Below are positions 7,371 through 14,600 of a stretch of 22,207 nucleotides of DNA, in pieces. The position numbers and the translations under genes were made by a program. The stretch spans positions 1 to 22,207 of the IMG/VR virus record IMGVR_UViG_3300007960_009857, one strand, 5' to 3'. Source of the DNA: a virus. The stretch's first letter is position 1. Each line of letters begins with the position of its first letter. The notes beneath the pieces are model-generated. The model made no database searches, was not told the DNA's origin, and was given only the letters and a program-made list of their open reading frames with translations.

Positions 7371-7970
7371 ATGGCAAGAAAAAACAAACTCACAGAAGAA
7401 CGAAAAGAAAAAATTGTTTCTTTTATCCGTGCTGGCAATTATGCAACACAGGCAGCGCAGGCGGCGGGAGTCAGTGAAAGCACATTTTACAGATGGCTTG
7501 CCAGGGGAAAAGATGCCGCTATTGTGTGCGAAAGATGGGAAGAAGATGTGGAAAACTGGAATAATTTGAATGATATGCAAAAGCGCAAACAGCAAAACAA
7601 AAAGCCCAATCTTGACAATGCGCCAGATGCTGATGATATTCTTTATTGGGAGTTTTGGGAGGCAGTCAAAAAAAGCGAAGCTGAGGCAGAAGCCTCTGCT
7701 GTTTTGCATATTAAGAAAGCAGCAAACGATGGCACCTGGCAAGCAGCCGCTTGGTATTTAGAAAGAAAATACAAAGACAGATGGGGACGACAGGATAAAA
7801 TCTCCCACGAAGGCACCATAAATCACTCACTAGGACTTAACGCATCAGAAGAAGAGATTGCAAACACAAGAAAGCGATTAGAGCAGGCGAGACAATTGCC
7901 AGAAGGAGGCGTGGAGATTACGCGGACTGAGTTAATAGAAGCGGAAATTATTGAAGACAATGAAGAGTGA
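7371..7970 (+). CDS. terS: terminase small subunit, 199 aa
   Basis: Recognises phage DNA for packaging and hands it to the large subunit. An N-terminal helix-turn-helix (about residues 18-45, AAQAAGVSESTFYRWLARGK) is followed by the conserved AEAEASAVLHIKKAANDGTW and AAAWYLERKYKDRWGRQD blocks typical of small terminase proteins. An acidic C-terminal tail ends the protein. It is separated from the large subunit by 2.7 kb of accessory genes, which is unusual because the two normally adjoin. Its last bases overlap the start of the UDP-xylose synthase gene. Start ATG 7371 is supported by the -10 element nine bases upstream. A 125-residue minus-strand frame over it is a shadow. Confidence 0.88.
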   Translation: MARKNKLTEERKEKIVSFIRAGNYATQAAQAAGVSESTFYRWLARGKDAAIVCERWEEDVENWNNLNDMQKRKQQNKKPNLDNAPDADDILYWEFWEAVKKSEAEAEASAVLHIKKAANDGTWQAAAWYLERKYKDRWGRQDKISHEGTINHSLGLNASEEEIANTRKRLEQARQLPEGGVEITRTELIEAEIIEDNEE

Positions 7971-8919
7971 TAATAAAACAGTCAGTGTTGTTTCTGGAGG
8001 CGCTGGTTTTCTTGGCTCTCACTTGTGCGAGGCGTTATTGGCAAAAGGACACCGTGTTATTGCCATAGATAATTTATCAACAGGCTCAAGCAAAAATTTG
8101 GCAAACATATTATTCACGGAGAAAGACTTTCAGTTTATTCACGGCGATATTACAAAGGCAATTTCAATCAAAGAAGAAGTCAATTTTATTTACAATCTGG
8201 CATCTCCTGCAAGTCCTAAAGATTATCAAAAGCTGAGTGTTGAAACACTGAGAGCGGGAGCATACGGCACAGAAAATCTTTTACAGCTAGCAGAAGACAA
8301 CAGCGCCAGCTTTTTACAGGCATCAACATCAGAAATATATGGAGACCCGCTTATTAGCCCACAAACAGAAAGCTATTGGGGAAATGTCAATCCAGTAGGA
8401 GCGCGCTCAATGTATGATGAGGCAAAGCGATACGGAGAAGCACTGGTTATGGCGCATCACCGCCAATACAAGACAGATACAAAGATTGCCAGAATATTTA
8501 ACACATACGGAACAAGAATGAAATCAGACGACGGCAGAGCAATCCCCACTTTTTTGGCTCAAGCATTACAAGATAAAGATATAACTGTTTTTGGCGACGG
8601 CACGCAAACGCGTTCTTTTTGTTATGTCGGTGATTGTATTGCTGGACTGATAGCTTTAATGGAAAGTTCATATCATAGCCCGATTAACATTGGCAATCCA
8701 ACAGAACACTCACTGCAAGAAGTGGCTGAAAAGGTTATTGATGCAACAAACTCAAGTTCTCAAATTGTTTATCTTGATTTGCCAGAAGATGACCCAAAGA
8801 CACGCAAGCCAGATATTAGCAAAGCAAAAAAAATCTTAAACTGGGAGCCAAAGATAGATTTGGAAAGAGGGTTGAAGATTGTTCTGCATCAGTCAAATTA
8901 TCAAGATTTGATTTACTGA
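7960..8919 (+). CDS. uxs: UDP-glucuronate decarboxylase (UDP-xylose synthase), 319 aa
   Basis: Converts UDP-glucuronate to UDP-xylose with bound NAD+. The short-chain dehydrogenase fold is clear: GGAGFLG (13-19) binds NAD, ASTSE (121-125) and YDEAK (Y152, K156) form the catalytic set, and YGDPL, ESYWGNVNP, ARIFNTYG and QTRSFCYV are hallmark blocks of the decarboxylase rather than of dTDP-glucose dehydratase. The start is ATG 7960; TTG 7951 in the same frame is less likely. The gene overlaps terS by 11 nt, so translation is probably coupled. It completes the route begun by ugd and probably supplies a pentose donor for the TAGTs or for the transferase at 16037. Confidence 0.92.
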   Translation: MKSDNKTVSVVSGGAGFLGSHLCEALLAKGHRVIAIDNLSTGSSKNLANILFTEKDFQFIHGDITKAISIKEEVNFIYNLASPASPKDYQKLSVETLRAGAYGTENLLQLAEDNSASFLQASTSEIYGDPLISPQTESYWGNVNPVGARSMYDEAKRYGEALVMAHHRQYKTDTKIARIFNTYGTRMKSDDGRAIPTFLAQALQDKDITVFGDGTQTRSFCYVGDCIAGLIALMESSYHSPINIGNPTEHSLQEVAEKVIDATNSSSQIVYLDLPEDDPKTRKPDISKAKKILNWEPKIDLERGLKIVLHQSNYQDLIY

Positions 8920-8929
8920 AATCTTTTAA

Positions 8930-9001
8930 GATGAAAAACAGCGTGCGCGTTTTTTTCCTGCTATTATCCAATTATGAACACTACACCACAAAAACTAAAT
9001 A
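8930..9001 (+). repeat. 72-bp direct repeat, copy 1
   Basis: Identical over 72 bp to 9211-9282, 281 bp apart. It contains a T7 run, TGC-TATTAT and the first nine codons (MNTTPQKLN) of the following frame. A-A-A-A-A-C and G-T5 arms around GCGTGCGC could also form a weak terminator-like hairpin for the upstream gene. Confidence 0.95.
8951..8973 (+). promoter_or_regulatory. leaderless-type promoter, copy 1
   Basis: TGC-TATTAT (-10 at 8962-8967) with a T run upstream; CCAATT separates it from ATG 8974. It drives the frameshifted gene. Confidence 0.6.
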
Positions 9002-9215
9002 TTATTTCCAATGTATGCACACGCGTTATCCAGCTTTCAAATGACACACCTGGACTTGGGAGCTAACTCCAAACAGCGCCGGTCCTGTTACAACTGGCAC
9101 ACTCCACCTAAACGCTCACCGAGATGGTGATGAATACTGGTTTGAAGTTGGCTTGATGGAAGCCGAAGGAATTATGTCAGACTGGGAGGATATGGACATT
9201 AAGTTCGCACGATGA
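8974..9215 (+). pseudogene. frameshifted small gene
   Basis: ATG 8974 opens a frame that stops at 9066 after 30 residues. From about 9045 another frame carries a protein-like sequence, TWTWELTPNSAGPV and then DEYWFEVGLMEAE, to TGA at 9213-9215. Joining the first 24 codons to this frame with a -1 shift near 9046-9051 would give a protein of about 80 residues. No standard slippery heptamer is visible, so a one-base loss (or a sequencing error) is more likely than programmed frameshifting. I do not recognise the product. It shares its promoter and first nine codons with the intact gene at 9255. Confidence 0.6.
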
Positions 9216-9282
9216 AAAACAGCGTGCGCGTTTTTTTCCTGCTATTATCCAATTATGAACACTACACCACAAAAACTAAATA
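9211..9282 (+). repeat. 72-bp direct repeat, copy 2
   Basis: Exact copy of 8930-9001. It begins inside the last codons of the pseudogene and ends nine codons into the gene at 9255. Outside it the two regions do not resemble each other. Confidence 0.95.
9232..9254 (+). promoter_or_regulatory. leaderless-type promoter, copy 2
   Basis: Same sequence as copy 1: TGC-TATTAT (9243-9248), CCAATT, ATG 9255. No Shine-Dalgarno site. Confidence 0.6.
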
Positions 9283-9623
9283 CCGAAAAAATTACCGAAG
9301 CCAACCTGAGCAATCCAAGATTTGCTTATTCAGATTGGTATAATATGCCAGTTGCAATGTCAATTGAATATGCTGGCTATCAATACTATTATCAACTGCC
9401 CAAAGATGATACTGAGCTGGAGACAATTAAGGTTTATGACCTTGATAAATACCCAGCTGGCATCAGCACAAACGGGGCTGAGCCTGTTGATGTTATTACA
9501 TACGGGCAAGACACCGTTGCAGAGCAACTCGGAGCATTTGAATATGCTGAACAGATTATTCTTGCATACATCAATGACCCGAGAAGCAGCGATTATTTAC
9601 AAACACAAAAGGAGACAAACTAA
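9255..9623 (+). CDS. hypothetical acidic protein, 122 aa
   Basis: I do not recognise the family. The protein is acidic and aromatic-rich, with a YAGYQYYYQLP stretch near residue 38 and no membrane segment. Its first nine residues (MNTTPQKLN) are encoded inside the 72-bp repeat and are shared with the pseudogene upstream, after which the sequences differ. It appears to be the first gene of a two-gene operon: the LPD29-like gene starts one base after its stop with a good Shine-Dalgarno site. Its function may lie with that partner. Confidence 0.7.
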   Translation: MNTTPQKLNTEKITEANLSNPRFAYSDWYNMPVAMSIEYAGYQYYYQLPKDDTELETIKVYDLDKYPAGISTNGAEPVDVITYGQDTVAEQLGAFEYAEQIILAYINDPRSSDYLQTQKETN

Positions 9624-9624
9624 A

Positions 9625-10206
9625 ATGATAATCACAACAACAACACTAAATGAAATCCTTTCAGCGAAAGCACAGAAAAAGCTGGAAGAAGTAATTGCAG
9701 AAGAGAATTGTGCAAGCCTTTCTCCGAAGCACACAGCAAAAATTATCCGTATTGTTCTCAAAGAAAACTGGCAGCTCCATAAGTTTTCTGTGAAGTCAGA
9801 CAGATATGGCATTTGGGTCAACTGGACAGATGGACCAACAGAACAACAAGTTGCAGAAATTCTTGATGTTTTTGGCGGAAGGCTGTTTGATGCAATGACA
9901 GACAGCACCGATTTCCAGTATATCCCATTTACTCAGTCAAACGGCGAAACAGTCAAAGTATGTTTCTATGGCTTTTCTCCCATTTATCGCAGGGACATTG
10001 GAGAATGGACTGAAAAGCGATTGAAGGCAAAAATCTCCAAGATTGTTGGAGAAGAGTTTCAATTGGCAAATGAATATGCATTTGATTTTATTGATGGCGA
10101 GCTTTTGCCCTTTGCAAGCGACTGCAACACCACACGCGGATTTACTATTTATGCAAAGATGTTTGAACAAACAGATTTGTATTCTAGCAAATCAAAATCA
10201 ATTTAA
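9625..10206 (+). CDS. LPD29-like domain protein, 193 aa
   Basis: The central region (about residues 38-95) resembles the large-polyvalent-protein-associated domain LPD29: AKIIRIVLKENW, then FSVKSDRYGIWVNWTDGPT, and a closing FGGRLFDAMTD. Such domains occur in proteins of phages and plasmids that are thought to help establish the element in a new host; no biochemical role is established. ATG 9625 is preferred because AAGGAG lies ten nt upstream. The longer frame from 9322 overlaps the previous gene and is rejected. A strong terminator follows 24 bases after the stop and ends this operon. Confidence 0.75.
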   Translation: MIITTTTLNEILSAKAQKKLEEVIAEENCASLSPKHTAKIIRIVLKENWQLHKFSVKSDRYGIWVNWTDGPTEQQVAEILDVFGGRLFDAMTDSTDFQYIPFTQSNGETVKVCFYGFSPIYRRDIGEWTEKRLKAKISKIVGEEFQLANEYAFDFIDGELLPFASDCNTTRGFTIYAKMFEQTDLYSSKSKSI

Positions 10207-10230
10207 CACTAGTAATTACCTCCTAAAGAG

Positions 10231-10258
10231 AAGCCCGCTTAATCGCGGGCTTTTCTTT
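10231..10258 (+). terminator. intrinsic terminator
   Basis: AAGCCCGC (10231-10238) pairs with GCGGGCTT (10245-10252) around TTAATC and runs directly into TTTTCTTTT. The T run doubles as the T-rich upstream part of the next promoter. Confidence 0.9.
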
Positions 10259-10279
10259 TGCTATCATAATATAGGAATA
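10259..10279 (+). promoter_or_regulatory. promoter abutting the terminator
   Basis: TTGCTAT-CATAAT (-10 at 10265-10270) ends nine nt before ATG 10280. The TTTTGC block equals that upstream of 1511 and 1847. An AGGA at 10273-10276 is too close to the ATG to be an ideal ribosome site. Confidence 0.5.
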
Positions 10280-10480
10280 ATGGATAGATTTTACCAATCA
10301 CAAACAGGAGATGCCAACTTTTTGACTTTGTTTTATTTTGAAGAGGTGTATGGCTCAGCACAAAAGAGCAAAGAAGAGGCTGTGGAAGATTTATCAAAAG
10401 CTTGGAAAGCAACTGCAAATTATGTTTATGAAATATCTTTAAGGAAAGAAACAAAAGAGCCTGTTTATTGGTGCAATTAA
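10280..10480 (+). CDS. hypothetical protein, 66 aa
   Basis: I do not recognise this small protein. It is mildly acidic and soluble, with a probable helix over residues 28-58 (SKEEAVEDLSKAWKATANYV) and aromatic residues at both ends. The start is set by the -10 element just upstream; in-frame extension to 10043 would run through the LPD29-like gene and the terminator. It lies alone between the terminator and a 190-nt gene-free stretch before terL. Confidence 0.6.
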   Translation: MDRFYQSQTGDANFLTLFYFEEVYGSAQKSKEEAVEDLSKAWKATANYVYEISLRKETKEPVYWCN

Positions 10481-10672
10481 CAAAGCGTGTAAAATGCGTG
10501 CAATCAGCCAGCAAAAGGACACAATTCCAAGCGCTCAGAAGCTCCTGAGGCTATCAGCAGAGCAAAAGAAGCATATTCACATACATCAGCAAGGCAAACA
10601 CGCCTGAGAGCTTTAGAAACGCGTTCTTGGAAATTCTGGCAAATTATTGTTTTTGATAATATAATAAGAGCA
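10481..10672 (+). other. gene-free stretch before terL
   Basis: About 190 nt without a convincing gene. One frame continuous with terL stays open from about 10493 but has no usable start before 10673, and its translation is rich in A, R, S and E. A 37-codon frame at 10494-10607 lacks a promoter or ribosome site. CTCAG and CTGAG (10535-10550) could form a short hairpin. No tRNA cloverleaf is seen. It may hold a packaging or regulatory site, or the remains of a gene. Confidence 0.4.
10650..10672 (+). promoter_or_regulatory. leaderless-type promoter of terL
   Basis: Perfect TATAAT at 10660-10665, preceded by TTTTTGATAA, then AAGAGCA and ATG 10673. No Shine-Dalgarno site. Confidence 0.65.
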
Positions 10673-12181
10673 ATGTCATTTATTCCTGCAAGATTGCTAT
10701 TCACAACAGAGGCTGAAAGAGAGCTTATCCAATCTGATGAATTGGCAAACGCTCTTTTTGTAGAAGAAGAAAAAGAAAAGGTTGGACAATCGTTTCTTTA
10801 TTTTCTTGAAAACTATGGCTCACATCTACCAGCAGATGGTGGTTCTCCAGAGCCATTACAAATGTGGGACTATCAGCCCAAGATGGCAGAAGTATTGGCA
10901 ATTGGCAATGATACAATTTGCCTTAAAAGTAGGCGCATCGGCTTTACTTTAATTGTGTGCCATTATCTTGTTTGGATTGCAGGCTTATCTGATGAAAAAC
11001 CTGGAGCGCGGTGCATAGCTATTTCAAAAAATCAAAGAGATGCGGACGAGCTTTTGGCCACTTGCCGCAGCATAGTTAATTGCCTACCCCCATATCTCAG
11101 ACCAGCAATAGGCGCAGAAGCAAAGAGCGCGCAGGGACAATTAGGCAAAGAAACAACAAAACACTTTTCTTTTCCGCTCAGAGATGGCGCGTCTATTCGC
11201 TCACTGCCAGCAAGCAGCAGCGCAGCGCGCTCATATACAGCCACTGTTCTTTTTCTTGATGAGCTGGCATTTCATCAAAACGCAGATGAAGTATGGGTTT
11301 CAGCAAAGCCAACAACAGAAGGCGGCGGACAAGTGATTGTGGGAAGCACAGGCAATGGGCGCAGCGGAGACGGCAAACACTTTTGTTTCTTGTGGGAACA
11401 GGCAGAGCGTGAAAAGATTATGGAGCCTATTTTTATTTCTTGGCGAGACAGAGAAGATAGGACGCAAGAATGGTATGATGAAACAGCAAAAACAATGCCG
11501 ACATTAGATAAGATGCAACAAGAATATCCAGATAATCCAGATGAAGCGTTTTCTGGTCAATCTGAAAACTTGGCGTTCTCAATTACATCACTGGCAGAAG
11601 CAGAGAGAACAGGAAAAGAATTTGACAATCTTTTGACAGAAAACAATTTGCCAGAAGCAGCTGATGAAATAGAAATAGGGATTGACTGGGGATTAAATTC
11701 GGCAGCAGTGATTGTTTATCCTTTAGCGGGCTTTGGCTTTTATATCATAGATGAGCTGGTGTCCAATACAGATGATGCTGAAACATTTTCAAAAAATACA
11801 TTGGCTTTGGCTTTTCAGTATGCACAAGAGCACAACACGAAAATTGGACGCGTGTTCTATGATGCCGCTGGTGCTCAGCAAATGAAATCTTTCCAACGCA
11901 TATCACCGCCCGACATTAGAATTACAAAAGTGCCATTTAATAAATATAAAACAAGGACTGTTGAATTTATTAGGCTACTTTTGAAAAGAACGAAAGCAAA
12001 AGAGCCGATTGGCACAATTGCAATTTCGGCAAGATGTGAAGAGACATTAAAGCAAATGAGAGACATTAAACAAATGGAAGATGGCAGATTGCACAAGGGC
12101 AATGACCACAGTGTTGATGCCTTGATTGCCGCTTTATCGCAGCGCGCTGTTGAGTGGGACAAAAATTATGGGGTTAATTAA
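10673..12181 (+). CDS. terL: terminase large subunit, 502 aa
   Basis: The packaging motor ATPase and nuclease. The N-terminal ATPase domain shows a degenerate Walker A-type loop KSRRIGFT (85-92) and Walker B with catalytic acid TVLFLDE (191-197). VGSTGNG (223-229) probably acts as the coupling motif. The C-terminal RNase H-like nuclease domain has IDWG with D338, YDAAG with D397, and DHSVDAL with D478 and D482. Length fits the family. The gene starts seven bases after a perfect -10 element and lacks a ribosome-binding site. Portal follows 35 bases later with its own -10 element, so each may be transcribed separately. The 2.7-kb distance from terS is unusual. Confidence 0.93.
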   Translation: MSFIPARLLFTTEAERELIQSDELANALFVEEEKEKVGQSFLYFLENYGSHLPADGGSPEPLQMWDYQPKMAEVLAIGNDTICLKSRRIGFTLIVCHYLVWIAGLSDEKPGARCIAISKNQRDADELLATCRSIVNCLPPYLRPAIGAEAKSAQGQLGKETTKHFSFPLRDGASIRSLPASSSAARSYTATVLFLDELAFHQNADEVWVSAKPTTEGGGQVIVGSTGNGRSGDGKHFCFLWEQAEREKIMEPIFISWRDREDRTQEWYDETAKTMPTLDKMQQEYPDNPDEAFSGQSENLAFSITSLAEAERTGKEFDNLLTENNLPEAADEIEIGIDWGLNSAAVIVYPLAGFGFYIIDELVSNTDDAETFSKNTLALAFQYAQEHNTKIGRVFYDAAGAQQMKSFQRISPPDIRITKVPFNKYKTRTVEFIRLLLKRTKAKEPIGTIAISARCEETLKQMRDIKQMEDGRLHKGNDHSVDALIAALSQRAVEWDKNYGVN

Positions 12182-12201
12182 CCGCAATATGAAGCAAAGA
12201 T

Positions 12202-12216
12202 TATACTTTTAAGAAT
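12202..12216 (+). promoter_or_regulatory. leaderless-type promoter of the portal gene
   Basis: TATACT (12202-12207), nine bases, ATG 12217; no Shine-Dalgarno site. Same -10 hexamer and spacing as the terS promoter. Confidence 0.5.
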
Positions 12217-13716
12217 ATGGGTATTTTTACAGGATTGAACAATATGATGGGAAAAAATACATTTCCGCCCACAAAAGAAATTGCAGACCGTTGGGAGTGG
12301 ATAGCATATTGGTCTGGATTGCGGGACAATAATGAAATCTATGTAAGGAATGAAGCAATCAAAAGAGGAATGGGCGGCAGAAATCGCCAAGCCTATATTG
12401 CTCAGCCCGTGCCGCGCGCTTTATCTCAAGCGAGCGCAAACCTACTTTTTGGAGAGCCGCCGACAATTAAAGCTGGCAACCCTGATGACCAAGAAAGACT
12501 TGATGCAATCATTGGAACAAATAAGCTCTTTGCACAATGCAGAGCGGCAGCAATTACAAGCAGTTCAGAAGGCGGTGTTTATCTTAAGGTCAGCATAGAC
12601 CCCAGCACCCCACGCGGACAGAAGGTTCCGCTTATTCAGTTTATTGAAGAACGCAGAGTTATTCCAAACTTTCAAAACTTTTCCGAGCTGGTGTCAGCAA
12701 CAGTTATTACAAACTGGCAAGAAAACAATAAAGTTTATAGACTGATGGAGAACCATATCCCCGGTTATATCTCATATGAGTTATATGCTGGAGGCAGCAA
12801 TGAAATTGGATTAAAAATTCCTTTGGCAAATCACCCGAAAACAGCAGGTATTGAAGAAGAGATGGAAACTGGCGTGAGTGAATTGCTGGTGTCATATATC
12901 CCCAACAGCCTTAATACAAACAGCCCATTTGGAGTCAGTGATTACGCAAATGGAATTGATGATTTGTTTTTTGCTTTTAACGATGCGACCAGCATAGCAC
13001 ACAGAGCAACACAAAGCGGCGTGCCACTCACTGTGTTGCCTCGTGAATTGCTAGATGAAAACCAATCACTTAATCACGAAAAAACAATTGTTGCAGTGAA
13101 TAAACTGGCAGATACTCTTGGAGAAGGCGATGTTTCAAAGATGATTGAAACAGTTCAGCACAACGCTCAGCAGGACAAGTTTATGAGTTATGCAAAAGAA
13201 GTTCTTGATTTGTTGCTTATCTTTTCTGGGATTAGCCCGCAGAGTATTGGCAGAAGCGTAGATGGCGGAGCAACAAGCGGCACAGCGCTTAAATTAAAAA
13301 TGTCATCAACACTATCAACTGCAGCAGGCAAAGCTGTATTTTATGAAGACAGTTTGGCTGAGATGCTCAGACTGGCAGCAATCTTGGATACAGAAACATT
13401 TGGCGATGGCAACAACATTAAAGAAGCAGCTGATTGGACAGAAGCTGAAAGCGCTGTTTCTGTTAAGCTAGATGATGGATTGCCTGATGATGAGATTGAG
13501 ATGGCAAATATTATTCAGAGGCTGAAAGCATCTGGAGCAATTTCCCTGGAGCAGGCAGTCAGAAAAGCCAATCCGCATATGACAGATGAACAAGTTGAAG
13601 CAGAGATTGATGCAATCAGAGCTGAAACACAAGCTGAAACAGCGGCAATCGGTGAAGCATTACCAACAACAAACATTGGTAATATTCTCAGCGACATCAC
13701 CGCAGAAGAGCTTTAG
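12217..13716 (+). CDS. portal protein, SPP1 gp6-like, 499 aa
   Basis: The portal ring sits at one capsid vertex and is the channel for DNA entry and exit. Supporting features are its position directly after terL, its length, and blocks typical of SPP1-type portals: an N-terminal WIAYWSG segment, PRALSQASANLLFGEPP (about 66-82), a central NSPFGVSDYANGIDDL, and FSGISPQSIGRSVDGGATSGTALKLKM written here only in part (SPQSIGR, then TSGTALKLK). The C-terminus is acidic and helical with repeated A, E and Q. No frameshift is seen. No MuF-type head protein follows, although one is common after this kind of portal. Confidence 0.9.
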   Translation: MGIFTGLNNMMGKNTFPPTKEIADRWEWIAYWSGLRDNNEIYVRNEAIKRGMGGRNRQAYIAQPVPRALSQASANLLFGEPPTIKAGNPDDQERLDAIIGTNKLFAQCRAAAITSSSEGGVYLKVSIDPSTPRGQKVPLIQFIEERRVIPNFQNFSELVSATVITNWQENNKVYRLMENHIPGYISYELYAGGSNEIGLKIPLANHPKTAGIEEEMETGVSELLVSYIPNSLNTNSPFGVSDYANGIDDLFFAFNDATSIAHRATQSGVPLTVLPRELLDENQSLNHEKTIVAVNKLADTLGEGDVSKMIETVQHNAQQDKFMSYAKEVLDLLLIFSGISPQSIGRSVDGGATSGTALKLKMSSTLSTAAGKAVFYEDSLAEMLRLAAILDTETFGDGNNIKEAADWTEAESAVSVKLDDGLPDDEIEMANIIQRLKASGAISLEQAVRKANPHMTDEQVEAEIDAIRAETQAETAAIGEALPTTNIGNILSDITAEEL

Positions 13717-13860
13717 TGGAAAAATCTGCCGCATATTAGTTTGTATGATACATTATATAAGTAGGTTCAGTTATCCGTAAAATAACGATTGGTGAAAATG
13801 CTACCAACGGAGGTCGCGCTCCGAAAAAAACGAAGAAAACGCATTAAAATAGGAGAAACA
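13717..13860 (+). promoter_or_regulatory. promoter and structured leader of the scaffold gene
   Basis: TATGAT at 13744-13749 is the likely -10, giving a leader of about 100 nt, unlike the leaderless genes around it. CGGAG (13808-13812) pairs with CTCCG (13819-13823) around GTCGCG and is followed by A7. AGGAG (13851-13855) lies five bases before ATG 13861. The hairpin does not resemble a terminator, as A residues follow it. Confidence 0.5.
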
Positions 13861-14454
13861 ATGTCAGAACAAGAAAATAATAATTCAGAAGAGACAGCCC
13901 CTGCCGAAAATACAGAAGCTGTTTCAAATGATAACGCAGCACAAGAAGACAGTTCAGCGCCAGTTGTGCCGGTGAGAGAATTGCAAAAAGAGCGCAGAGA
14001 GCGCCAAAATCTTGAAAAGAAGCTGGCTACCTTGCAGCAGCAGCAAGAAGAGGCAAGGCAAGCAGAGCTTACGGAAGTTGAAAGGCTCAAAGAAGAGCTG
14101 GAAAACACCAAGGCACAAGCAGCAGCAGCAGAGCAGGCGAGAGTTCTATCGGAGCAGCAATCTCTGGTAAGGGCAGCAGCAGGCTCAATGGCTTTTGCAG
14201 ATGTGAATGATGCAATCACATTTGTTAATTTTGAAACATTTGAAGGACTTGAAGGCAGCGAGCTATCTCAGGCAATCTCGGACGAAGTGTCCAGAGTCAG
14301 TCAGGAGAAACCGTATTTGCTGGCAAAGACAGAAGAACAGCATAAACGCGGAGTTGGTATCGCAGCCGACAGAGAGGGCGCAAACGAGCCAGCGCCAGAA
14401 GGTGAAGAAGCGTTGGGCGGATTTGTCCATAATCTTCTTTTCGGCAAGCAATAA
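13861..14454 (+). CDS. capsid scaffolding protein, 197 aa
   Basis: Guides capsid assembly and leaves before DNA enters. Assignment rests on position between portal and capsid genes and on composition: an acidic, low-complexity start (MSEQENNNSEETAP), then a long charged coiled coil at about residues 38-105 (RELQKERRERQNLEKKLA, later VERLKEELENTKAQ), and a C-terminal globular tail ending in GGFVHNLLFGKQ. Such tails bind capsid subunits in known scaffolds. No protease motif is visible. The start at 13861 has AGGAG upstream; the frame also extends to 13789, but without an ATG of comparable context. A terminator follows, so scaffold and capsid have separate signals. A minus-strand frame over it is a shadow of its biased composition. 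Confidence 0.82.
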   Translation: MSEQENNNSEETAPAENTEAVSNDNAAQEDSSAPVVPVRELQKERRERQNLEKKLATLQQQQEEARQAELTEVERLKEELENTKAQAAAAEQARVLSEQQSLVRAAAGSMAFADVNDAITFVNFETFEGLEGSELSQAISDEVSRVSQEKPYLLAKTEEQHKRGVGIAADREGANEPAPEGEEALGGFVHNLLFGKQ

Positions 14455-14478
14455 CACAAGGGGAATAATTGTTGGGAG

Positions 14479-14507
14479 AAAGGCGCTTTTATAAGGCGCC
14501 TTTTTTC
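14479..14507 (+). terminator. intrinsic terminator between scaffold and capsid genes
   Basis: AAAGGCGC (14479-14486) pairs with GCGCCTTT (14496-14503) around a nine-nt loop, and T6 (14501-14506) follows. Confidence 0.88.
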
Positions 14508-14543
14508 TTGTTCAAAAAAACACCGCAGATTAGAAAAAGAAGA

Positions 14544-14573
14544 TTACCCTAAAAAGTGCAGGGTAAAACCTGC
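14544..14573 (+). promoter_or_regulatory. leader with two competing hairpins before the capsid gene
   Basis: TTACCCT (14544-14550) can pair with AGGGTAA (14560-14566); alternatively GCAGG (14558-14562) can pair with CCTGC (14569-14573). The two share AGG and cannot form together. AAGGAG (14585-14590) and ATG 14601 follow. The arrangement could tune or stabilise the capsid message. No clear -10 element is identified, so the capsid promoter is unplaced. Confidence 0.4.
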
Positions 14574-14600
14574 TTAAATGAAACAAGGAGAAAATCAACA

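Noticed and set aside
7365-7742. 125-residue minus-strand frame
   Set aside because: Lies entirely over the well-supported terS gene and has no ribosome site or recognisable domain.
8974-9066. genuine 30-residue peptide gene
   Set aside because: A better-preserved protein frame continues immediately downstream in another phase, favouring a broken larger gene.
8930-9282. attachment-site pair of an integrated element
   Set aside because: The repeats contain a promoter and start codon, are only 281 bp apart and no integrase is present.
10494-10607. 37-codon open frame before terL
   Set aside because: No promoter or ribosome site and no protein-like pattern beyond chance length.
10481-10672. 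tRNA gene
   Set aside because: No acceptor stem, T-loop GTTC motif or cloverleaf could be assembled.
13808-13823. intrinsic terminator in the scaffold leader
   Set aside because: The hairpin is followed by A residues, not T, and the reverse strand also lacks a T run after the stem.
13767-14219. 150-residue minus-strand frame
   Set aside because: Serine-, alanine- and cysteine-rich translation is the antisense of the scaffold coiled coil.
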